Assembly (NCBI GenBank): GCA_023151145.1
Contig: JAKLJM010000147.1
Coordinates: forward strand, 1-6,071
Source: Bacteriovoracaceae bacterium
GTDB taxonomy: Bacteria; Bdellovibrionota; Bacteriovoracia; Bacteriovoracales; Bacteriovoracaceae
Reading direction: 5' to 3'
Length of the DNA stretch: 6,071 bases
Under the pieces are notes generated by a model, which ran no database searches, was not told the origin of the DNA, and saw nothing but the letters and a program-made list of their open reading frames with translations. The translations under genes were made by a program, and so were the position numbers. This document shows positions 1 through 5,490 of the stretch, piece by piece (position 1 is the first letter of the stretch; each line of letters opens with the position of its first letter).

Positions 1-799
1 ATTTATAGGCAGTCTCTGAATGATTGATCGCTTGATTGTACCTATCAATCCCTAATTCCCATTGGTCATTATCGATTTCTTCCAAATTTTTATAACGTGC
101 TAATTCAGGACTTTTTCTAAGAGCACTATCATGTAAATAAGCCGCAATTAAAAATTTTTCTAAGTTTTTATCTCCACCCCAATCTAATTTTTGATTGATG
201 GCCATGCAACAATTAATGAGTGTTCCAATATGAGATAAAAAATAATCGTCATTTTCACGTTGAATTTTTTGTTCACAAAGCAAGGTTCTTAACTTACTTT
301 TCTTTTTAACATGGGCCAAGGCCAGTACAACTTTTTGTTGAATATCTTCTATGACAAAAGGGCTTTGAACTAAAACTATGGGTATTTCTTCTAAGGCAGC
401 CTTCGCAATCGATTCAGTTTTATGTAAAACGCCTACAATATCTTTGACCTTTTGATACATCAGATCTGGATCAAAGGGCTTGGCCATTATGGCAGAGAAT
501 TTCGTAGAATGTTTTTTAACAAAATCTTCACTCAACATTCCACTCATCAATATGAATGGAACTTTAGAATTTTGATTAAGTGGATTATCAACTAAAAACT
601 TAATAATCTCAGCTCCATTTTTTCCCTGGAGATTAATATCTAAGATTATTAAATCATAAGTATATTGATAAAGTTGGCTTTTTGCTTTTTCAATTGAAGC
701 GACTTTATGAATATGAGTAAACAAGTCTTCAACTAATGATTCAATTCCATCAGCAATATCTTGTTCATCTTCAACGATTAAAAGATAACGATTTTCCAT
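1..799 (-). CDS. Response regulator, REC receiver plus HD-type output domain (C-terminus cut off)
   Basis: This is a cytoplasmic two-component response regulator, of which 266 codons are visible; the 3' end lies beyond the left edge. Residues 1-120 form a receiver domain. It has the acidic pocket E10-D11, phospho-acceptor D54 in LIILDINL, the switch residue S86 in ILMSG and the conserved lysine in A106-K107-P108-F109. After a linker of about 65 residues comes a helical region with H190 (LSHIGTLIN) and then FLIAAYLHD with H223-D224. This looks like the start of an HD or HD-GYP-like metal-dependent phosphohydrolase domain. A GYP motif cannot be assessed because the end is missing. If it is HD-GYP-like, the output could be cyclic-di-GMP hydrolysis, but this is inference. 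The ATG lies 11 nt after the ATPase stop with only a weak GAG upstream, so it is probably translated from the operon mRNA. Its cognate kinase is not visible. The receiver call is firm and the HD call is good. Confidence 0.88.
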   Translation of the reverse strand, partial: MENRYLLIVEDEQDIADGIESLVEDLFTHIHKVASIEKAKSQLYQYTYDLIILDINLQGKNGAEIIKFLVDNPLNQNSKVPFILMSGMLSEDFVKKHSTKFSAIMAKPFDPDLMYQKVKDIVGVLHKTESIAKAALEEIPIVLVQSPFVIEDIQQKVVLALAHVKKKSKLRTLLCEQKIQRENDDYFLSHIGTLINCCMAINQKLDWGGDKNLEKFLIAAYLHDSALRKSPELARYKNLEEIDNDQWELGIDRYNQAINHSETAYK

Positions 800-810
800 A
801 TTAAGCTCAA

Positions 811-1848
811 TTAAAATGTTTCAAAGAAATTTAAAGGAAGATCGGCATCGCGATGAAGGCGATCAATTCTTTTGGGAGTAATACCTTGAAAACGTAATTC
901 CCCATCTTGTCTTTTAGCGATCATGGTACTTAAGACCGTGTTTCCTTCCATACCATTTAATTCCATGATTTCAGTGATGACTCGTTTTCCTTCATTGTCA
1001 CGACCGAGTTGAATAATAAAATCCACCCCAGTACTAATTTGTTTTCTCACCACAGAGAGCGGAATTTCAAAACCGGCCATTAAGAATAATGTTTCCATTC
1101 GCGACAAACATTCACCACAAGAGTTTGAGTGAATGGAAGTCATACTTCCTTCGTGTCCTGTATTCATCGCCTGTAAAAGATCAAACAACTCAGGTCCGCG
1201 AGATTCACCAATAATTATACGATCTGGTCGCATTCTAAGCGTATTTTTAACTAAATCTCTGATGGCCACACTGGCTTTACTATAACGAGACTTCCCTCCT
1301 GCTTCTAATCGAACGAGGTTTGGCATCTGTAAACTTAACTCCAATGTATCTTCAATGGTAATGACTCGTTCAAGTTTATCGATTTCGGCCAACATTAAAT
1401 TTAAAAATGTTGTTTTCCCTACTCCCGTTCCACCGGAAACCACAATGTTCATCTTTGCATTTACCATTGCTTTTAAAAAACGAATCCATTCATTATCAAG
1501 TCCAAAAATTTGAGGTGACTGATCAAATGAAGTGGCAAGTTTTAAATAACGTCTAATCGATATCGCGGGAGAACCACTCACAAAAGGTGGAGCAATAATA
1601 TTTATTCGCGATCCATCGGGGAGATTTCCATCGAGGATAGGGCTATCTTTGTTGCATTCTTTTTGATTAAATTCTGCAACTTCTTGAACAAATTTTTGAA
1701 TTTCTTCATCTGGAAAGCTGGCATTAATTTGAATAAATTTTCCACCACGTTCGACAAAAATACTTTTAGGTGAATTAATGACAATTTCAGAAATTCCCCC
1801 TTTTTTACTAATGTCAGAGACTAAATTCCAAACTAAACTTTGCGACAT
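811..1848 (-). CDS. cpaF: CpaF/TadA-family type II/IV secretion system ATPase
   Basis: This is a complete 345-residue hexameric motor ATPase of the VirB11/CpaF/TadA family. Such proteins work at the cytoplasmic face of Tad (Flp) pilus and related secretion machines. The N-terminal domain (about 1-105) has the family pattern ISEIVINSP, LPDGSRINI (76-84) and AISIRRY (95-101). The RecA-like domain carries Walker A GGTGVGKT (139-146, K145), the Asp box TIEDTLEL (164-171), Walker B RIIIGE (210-215, E215) and the His box GHEGSMTSIH (231-240). All catalytic motifs look intact. It is shorter than many CpaF proteins because it lacks their long N-terminal extension. The ATG is preceded by a strong Shine-Dalgarno sequence that begins on the stop codon of the upstream gene, so the two are probably translationally coupled. 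No pilin, secretin or TadB/TadC membrane genes are adjacent, so the machine it powers is unknown. The symbol is given at family level; tadA would be equally apt. Confidence 0.93.
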   Translation of the reverse strand: MSQSLVWNLVSDISKKGGISEIVINSPKSIFVERGGKFIQINASFPDEEIQKFVQEVAEFNQKECNKDSPILDGNLPDGSRINIIAPPFVSGSPAISIRRYLKLATSFDQSPQIFGLDNEWIRFLKAMVNAKMNIVVSGGTGVGKTTFLNLMLAEIDKLERVITIEDTLELSLQMPNLVRLEAGGKSRYSKASVAIRDLVKNTLRMRPDRIIIGESRGPELFDLLQAMNTGHEGSMTSIHSNSCGECLSRMETLFLMAGFEIPLSVVRKQISTGVDFIIQLGRDNEGKRVITEIMELNGMEGNTVLSTMIAKRQDGELRFQGITPKRIDRLHRDADLPLNFFETF

Positions 1849-1853
1849 ATAAA

Positions 1854-1859
1854 TCCTCT
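1854..1859 (-). promoter_or_regulatory. Ribosome binding site of the CpaF-type ATPase
   Basis: The minus strand reads AGAGGA, 5 nt before the ATG at 1848. It immediately follows, and its upstream A residues overlap, the TAA stop (1862-1860) of the 226-residue protein. This supports the ATPase start and suggests that translation of the two genes is coupled. Confidence 0.75.
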
Positions 1860-2540
1860 TTAATTCTCTACTAAAGATGTGAAAAACTCTAAATCACCAA
1901 TGGAGCTGGCGTAGGCCAATAAATTTTTCAACATCTGATCTTTTTCATGATCTAAAAGTAAAGAAAAGATGGCATCAAAACTCATATTCGATTGCAGACA
2001 ACTCATATAGCGTTCAGGACCAAGATAGAAATCAAAATGTAAAACACAAAGCATTAACCAGTCTATTCTAACTGATTTACCTTTGGATATTTTCATATAT
2101 TCAAGATGGCGATCTTGAATGATGGCAGCACTTATTTTTGTTTCAATAGAGGCCAATTTTAAATAGAAGCCTAATAAAAAAGCTCTTGAGAATCCTTGTG
2201 GAGTAAAGTGACGCCAGTTATGCTCCAATAAAAGTGCCTCTTGAATCACACTTTGATTGACTTGATCTGGAAAGTTACCGGTAATCGCGTGTTCGATGAA
2301 TGCAGAAGCCAATCGATTTCTAATTCCTACAAATCCATTCACTGATAAAATCTTGCCAACAAAACCATCAGCATCAATATCTTTAAATATTTTTTTTATC
2401 AGTTGATTTAAATGCACGTGATCTTGAATATAGAGCTCTAGATTAGTATTTGTCGCCGTATTGTTCTGAATATTTGAGACCAAAAGCCGATTGTAATAAT
2501 CGGGCATCTGTACAAATGGTAACTCTAGTCTCACGCTCAT
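1860..2540 (-). CDS. Uncharacterised helical protein, first gene of the ATPase operon
   Basis: This is a complete 226-residue protein of unrecognised family. It has no signal peptide, no convincing membrane helix, no cysteine clusters and no nucleotide-binding motif, so it is probably cytoplasmic. It appears largely alpha-helical, with hydrophobic residues spaced as in soluble helices (for example residues 107-140 and 155-190). The ATG at 2540 is preceded by AAAGAAG, an acceptable purine-rich Shine-Dalgarno sequence. The ORF ends 11 nt before the CpaF-type ATPase, and its stop codon abuts that gene's ribosome binding site. Being first in the operon and closely coupled, it may be a partner or adaptor of the ATPase or of the downstream regulator; this rests on position only. 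The coding call is strong because of the long open frame and operon structure. The function is unknown. Confidence 0.82.
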   Translation of the reverse strand: MSVRLELPFVQMPDYYNRLLVSNIQNNTATNTNLELYIQDHVHLNQLIKKIFKDIDADGFVGKILSVNGFVGIRNRLASAFIEHAITGNFPDQVNQSVIQEALLLEHNWRHFTPQGFSRAFLLGFYLKLASIETKISAAIIQDRHLEYMKISKGKSVRIDWLMLCVLHFDFYLGPERYMSCLQSNMSFDAIFSLLLDHEKDQMLKNLLAYASSIGDLEFFTSLVEN

Positions 2541-2555
2541 AAAATTCTTCTTTAG

Positions 2556-2583
2556 TTGTGAATAATTAAATTCATTTTATAAT
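2556..2583 (+). promoter_or_regulatory. Putative sigma70-type promoter for the small-gene pair
   Basis: The plus strand has TTGTGA (2556-2561, 4 of 6 to TTGACA), a 16-nt spacer and a perfect TATAAT (2578-2583). Transcription would begin near 2590. That gives a leader of about 80 nt to the preferred ATG at 2673, or about 20 nt to the alternative TTG at 2610. It overlaps the opposing promoter-like element on the minus strand. Judged by eye against the consensus only. Confidence 0.5.
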
Positions 2584-2602
2584 GAGAGTAGATTCGTCAC
2601 AA
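2576..2602 (-). promoter_or_regulatory. Putative promoter for the ATPase / response-regulator operon
   Basis: The minus strand has TTGTGA (2602-2597), a rather short 15-nt spacer and TATAAA (2581-2576, 5 of 6 to TATAAT). The start would fall near 2569, giving a leader of about 30 nt to the ATG at 2540. Its -10 element occupies nearly the same bases as the -10 of the plus-strand promoter. The short spacer lowers confidence. Confidence 0.4.
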
Positions 2603-2640
2603 GCAGAGTTTGAGAGCTTTAAATAAAAACTCAAATTGCT
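2602..2640 (+). repeat. Imperfect inverted repeat in the leader of the small-gene pair
   Basis: AGCA (2602-2605) can pair with TGCT (2637-2640). After a two-base bulge (2606-2607), GTTTGAG (2608-2614) pairs with CTCAAAT (2630-2636), including one G-U pair, and leaves a 15-nt loop. In RNA this makes a stem of about 11 bp within the predicted leader, around the alternative TTG start at 2610. No T-run follows, so it is not a classical terminator. It could be a regulatory or stabilising leader structure, or chance. Confidence 0.3.
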
Positions 2641-2657
2641 CGTCAATAGTGGCCAAA

Positions 2658-2667
2658 AAGGATCAGG
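2658..2667 (+). promoter_or_regulatory. Ribosome binding site deciding the start of the 171-residue protein
   Basis: AAGGATCAGG contains two purine-rich Shine-Dalgarno candidates: AAGGA, 10 nt before the ATG at 2673, and AGG, 5 nt before it. The alternative upstream TTG at 2610 lacks a well-spaced ribosome binding site, which favours the ATG. Confidence 0.55.
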
Positions 2668-2672
2668 TAAAA

Positions 2673-3188
2673 ATGAAGATTCCTGTTTATGAAGAAATCA
2701 TTCTGCAAGGAAATGGTAAAGAGTATCTGGCAGACTTTATTCCACTTTCAAGAATTGGTAGAGTGCCAAGTTATATCAATGCACAAAAATTAAGCAAAAT
2801 TGAACTCATTAATTTTTTAGATAATTTAGAAGATGCTCTTCGTGATAATAAACTCAACCCTCTCTTTCCTTATCCGTTATATGTGATTACCGAAGAGCTT
2901 AATGATTATAATTCAATTCCCTTGTTAAAAACGGTAAAAGAGCTTCCCGAACATTTCTATAAAAAAGTCAAACGACCAAATAATAAAGAAATGCAGCTTT
3001 TAAATAAGCTCTATCTACGAGTCGAGAAAGTTGGAAATCTAGACATGTTAAAACTCGTGGAGAATTTAAAAGATTCTTCTTTAAAGCAAAAAGATTTGTA
3101 CACCAAAACAAAAGAATTATACTTTCTTGAAAAACTTCATGATTTTTATTTCCCTCCTCAAAAAGACACTAAAAAAACTAAAAGATAG
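2673..3188 (+). CDS. Uncharacterised 171-residue protein (alternative TTG start at 2610 gives 192)
   Basis: I do not recognise the family. The preferred product starts MKIPVYEEII. It has no signal peptide or membrane segment. It appears mixed alpha/beta at the N-terminus, with a proline/aromatic stretch LFPYPLY (64-70), then becomes strongly helical and lysine-rich (about 100-160) and ends in the basic tail KDTKKTKR. The net charge looks positive, so nucleic-acid or acidic-partner binding is possible but unproven. The ATG at 2673 is chosen over the in-frame TTG at 2610 because it has the better ribosome binding site and because a leader hairpin surrounds the TTG. The gene is followed after 8 nt by another small gene, forming a two-gene operon diverging from the ATPase operon. 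It is probably real, given its length, ribosome binding site and the promoter-like sequence upstream. Confidence 0.75.
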   Translation: MKIPVYEEIILQGNGKEYLADFIPLSRIGRVPSYINAQKLSKIELINFLDNLEDALRDNKLNPLFPYPLYVITEELNDYNSIPLLKTVKELPEHFYKKVKRPNNKEMQLLNKLYLRVEKVGNLDMLKLVENLKDSSLKQKDLYTKTKELYFLEKLHDFYFPPQKDTKKTKR

Positions 3189-3196
3189 GAACTCTT

Positions 3197-3565
3197 ATGG
3201 CCAAGAAAAATTTACCCGACGATGTTGTTAAAGGTTTAAAAGGATTTGAAGATGTTTTCGATGACTACTTAAAAGACGAAGAAAAAAAATCTTTTGATCG
3301 TTGGGAAAAAGAAAAAGAAAAAAAAGGTGACCAATACGAGTTAGCAAACTTTTTAGAGATCGAAGAAGAACGTATTGCAGCCGTGGAAAAATTCCTTACT
3401 AAAAAAGTTTCTCAACAGGTTAATTTTTCACAAGTTGAAAAATTGATACATCTGCAAACTGAGCGAAAAATCCAACTTTATCTAAAAATTCTTCCAGAGT
3501 TAATGGGAACTAATTCAAAATTTAAGGCCAACTTGTCTGCGCTTTTTAATTCCCATTTTACCTAA
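3197..3565 (+). CDS. Uncharacterised small charged protein, likely coiled-coil or helical
   Basis: This is a complete 122-residue protein with no recognised family, signal peptide or membrane segment. The N-terminal half is extremely charged: residues 15-65 alternate Asp/Glu and Lys, including DEEKKSFDRWEKEKEKK (27-43). It is predicted helical, possibly a coiled coil. The C-terminal half (about 75-120) is a more amphipathic helix pair, QVEKLIHLQTERKIQLYLKILPELM (79-103). The ATG at 3197 has AGGA about 6 nt upstream, overlapping the TAG stop of the preceding gene, so the two are probably translationally coupled. The pairing suggests the two small proteins act together, perhaps as a complex, but this is inference. 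Two runs of eight A residues lie in the charged part (3282-3289 and 3318-3325). Confidence 0.75.
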   Translation: MAKKNLPDDVVKGLKGFEDVFDDYLKDEEKKSFDRWEKEKEKKGDQYELANFLEIEEERIAAVEKFLTKKVSQQVNFSQVEKLIHLQTERKIQLYLKILPELMGTNSKFKANLSALFNSHFT

Positions 3566-3571
3566 AAGTCA

Positions 3572-5311
3572 TTAGTGCCGATGACGATTTAAGATAATCG
3601 GCCCACCGACGTGTTTGAAGTCTTCAAAATCTAATTGGTCGTACTCATATCCTTCAAGCTGTTCTTGTAGAATTTTTTGTAAATAATTATTAAAACCTGA
3701 AATCTCTTTAAGACCAAAAGTTTCAATAAAGAATTGAATCTTTTGATAGAGTTCTGGAGTTAAAACAAACTTCCCTTCGCTGGTGATGATTTTAGTGGCA
3801 AAACTTTTAAATTCATCAATGGTTAATCCTAGCTTAGAAGTATTCTCTTCTTGATAGGTTCCTAAAAAATGGTTAGCGAAACTTGAAAGCAACAAGGCTT
3901 CAAAATCAATAGAGTCAACGCTATAGTTTAAATAGTAACTATCGTGAATTTTTCCATCATTTTTTAATGATTCAAAGGTTTCATAAAATTGTTTGGCAAA
4001 TGGTAATAAATCATGAAGGGCCTTTACTTTGTAGCGCCACTCTTCGTAGTCTTCAAACGTTAAAATGGCTTGAGCTTTTTGAGTTTTATTAGATGATGAG
4101 ACAAACTTAGTCTCTTCATCAAAAGTTAAATCAAGAAATTCTTCCCAATTTTTACCAAGAAAAGATTCGCGTTCTTCTTCAAATCCAGTTTTGGTTAGTG
4201 CTTTTTTTAAATCTTTTTTGGGAATTTTCAACAGCGAATTGCCCACTCTAAAGACATCGACAAAATCTAATTTATCAAAAATACTTAAATCTCCAATTGT
4301 CAAAAATTGAGAACGAATAAAAGACGAGTTCATGTAATTAATCGCAAGAGTTAATACGTTTTTAACACTAGCGCCTGTTCTATTCATGGCCAAACTCCCT
4401 CTTTTAAGAGCAGAGTTTAATTCTATTTCGGCATTTAATAAGCGCACAAAATTAAATTGAAGAAAATCAACTCGTTTTTGGTCTTTTACTTTATTTAGTT
4501 CTTCGACAACAGCATTGAAATGATCTCTAAAAGGAATTAACGACGAAAGGTGGAGGGTTTGATTTTTAGCGTGGTCATTCACTTCAGCGGCAAACGTTTT
4601 CTCTTTGGCTTTTCTTAAAATAAAACCATGCATTTGTTCAAAGTGAATAAAAGCACTATCAATATCAAGGGCATCAAAATAATCGACGAAGCCAATTTCG
4701 CGCATTCTTTCTTTTTTAAAACGATATTCATCTTCTTGTAAGGATAAAAAACCATCTGAAACAATTTTAAACAAAAAGGCGTAGGCGTTTTCAACACCTA
4801 AATCAGCATAGAGCATTCTGATCATTTCTTTAAGTTCTTGCACGTAGGGATAGTCATCTTCATATTCCACACAGAGCAATGAATCCTCTGTCAAAAAATA
4901 ATTGTCGTGATCTGGATACTCGGGCTCTTCAACATCAAAAGTCCAAATATTAAATTTTCCTTTTAAAAAAAGTCCAAATTGTTCAGATTTTACGAAGTCT
5001 AATTTCACCGTATCATCTTCACATAACCAATAGGCTTGAACCCAAAATTGAAATTGCTCTACATCGAGCTCATCTTTTTTCCATAAATCAATATCTAAAA
5101 ATGCCGTTCTTTGGTCAGGAGATAAACGTGGAAGATACTCGGCCACTCGTTCGACCGGGAGAGATTTAATCGCTAAATAAAGGGGCTGGACAGGTAAAGG
5201 GGCGAGTTCGTATTTTTCATCCACCAAAGTTTCAATCTGATCGATGGTGCGATAGCTTTCTGCTTCAGTCGATAGAATTTTAAAAAGATCTAATTTATCA
5301 TTTTTTGTCAT
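3572..5311 (-). CDS. DUF6178-like protein of unknown function (579 residues)
   Basis: This is a complete, large, acidic protein with no signal peptide or convincing membrane helices, so it is probably cytoplasmic. The N-terminal part has a helical-repeat look: LAIKSLPVERVAEYLPRL, SPDQRTAFLDIDLWKKDELD (64-83) and a following FQFWVQAYWL. A central segment reads QEDEYRFKKERMREIGFVDYFDAL (192-215). These resemble, from memory, the DUF6178 family found mainly in deltaproteobacterial-type lineages, which has no established function. The start patterns also recall the helical repeats at the N-terminus of MgtE, but the MgtE CBS and membrane domains are absent. The ATG at 5311 has AGG 8 nt upstream. 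The gene is convergent with the small-gene pair and divergent from the exported-protein gene, so it is probably a single-gene transcript. The coding call is very strong; the family call is moderate and not checked by a search. Confidence 0.88.
   Translation of the reverse strand: MTKNDKLDLFKILSTEAESYRTIDQIETLVDEKYELAPLPVQPLYLAIKSLPVERVAEYLPRLSPDQRTAFLDIDLWKKDELDVEQFQFWVQAYWLCEDDTVKLDFVKSEQFGLFLKGKFNIWTFDVEEPEYPDHDNYFLTEDSLLCVEYEDDYPYVQELKEMIRMLYADLGVENAYAFLFKIVSDGFLSLQEDEYRFKKERMREIGFVDYFDALDIDSAFIHFEQMHGFILRKAKEKTFAAEVNDHAKNQTLHLSSLIPFRDHFNAVVEELNKVKDQKRVDFLQFNFVRLLNAEIELNSALKRGSLAMNRTGASVKNVLTLAINYMNSSFIRSQFLTIGDLSIFDKLDFVDVFRVGNSLLKIPKKDLKKALTKTGFEEERESFLGKNWEEFLDLTFDEETKFVSSSNKTQKAQAILTFEDYEEWRYKVKALHDLLPFAKQFYETFESLKNDGKIHDSYYLNYSVDSIDFEALLLSSFANHFLGTYQEENTSKLGLTIDEFKSFATKIITSEGKFVLTPELYQKIQFFIETFGLKEISGFNNYLQKILQEQLEGYEYDQLDFEDFKHVGGPIILNRHRH
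3577..3602. repeat. Inverted repeat at the convergent gene ends
   Basis: GCCGAT (3577-3582) and ATCGGC (3597-3602) form a perfect 6-bp stem with a 14-nt loop that contains a second possible pairing, CGATT/AATCG. It lies in the last codons of the DUF6178-like gene, right after the 122-residue gene. It could weakly slow both converging transcripts, but neither strand has a T-run after it, so I do not call it a terminator. Confidence 0.3.
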
Positions 5312-5355
5312 GAACTTTACCTATTTGGGAGATATTTTTGCTTTAAGAATAAGGA

Positions 5356-5392
5356 AAACTACCATTAAAACTTAATTATTTCAAGATGTTAC
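5356..5392 (-). promoter_or_regulatory. Candidate promoter(s) of the DUF6178-like gene
   Basis: Two overlapping minus-strand candidates are visible. One is GTAACA (5392-5387), a 17-nt spacer and TTTAAT (5369-5364, 5 of 6 to TATAAT). The other is TTGAAA (5384-5379), a 17-nt spacer and TAGTTT (5361-5356), with a TG one base before the hexamer, as in extended -10 promoters. Either gives a leader of about 40-45 nt. I cannot choose between them by eye. The rest of the 5312-5490 intergenic region is AT-rich with no other clear element. Confidence 0.35.
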
Positions 5393-5490
5393 ATTACGTT
5401 TCTTCATCTGTTAAAACTGAATAATCCCAAGCACTTAACTCATAGTAAAAAAATTTCCAGAGTCGTCTCAATTTATCCGATAAGTTTTCA

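Noticed and set aside
1602..1784. 60-codon open frame on the minus strand inside the ATPase gene
   Set aside because: It lies in another frame of a gene with intact family motifs, has no ribosome binding site and no independent coding signal.
811..2540. Complete Tad pilus or type IV secretion cluster
   Set aside because: Only the ATPase is recognisable. No TadB/TadC-like membrane proteins, prepilin, prepilin peptidase or secretin are present in the window.
2556..2602. CRP/FNR-type operator from TTGTGA...TCACAA
   Set aside because: The half-sites are 35 nt apart, whereas a CRP site needs TGTGA-N6-TCACA. Two opposed -35 elements explain the pattern better.
2673..3565. Toxin-antitoxin module from two small coupled genes
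   Set aside because: Neither protein shows a known toxin or antitoxin motif (RelE, PIN, Fic, HTH, AbrB and the like), and both are longer than typical modules. The pairing alone is not enough.
3577..3602. Bidirectional intrinsic terminator
   Set aside because: The stem is only 6 bp with a 14-nt loop and no T-run on either strand.
4615..4797. 60-codon minus-strand frame inside the DUF6178-like gene
   Set aside because: Out-of-frame shadow of the 579-residue protein; low-complexity hydrophobic translation typical of an AT-rich shadow.
5457..5483. Full sigma28 flagellar promoter
   Set aside because: The -10-like TCCGATAA is good, but the bases where TAAAGTTT should lie (5457-5464) do not match, and the nearby TAAA at 5446 is too far upstream.
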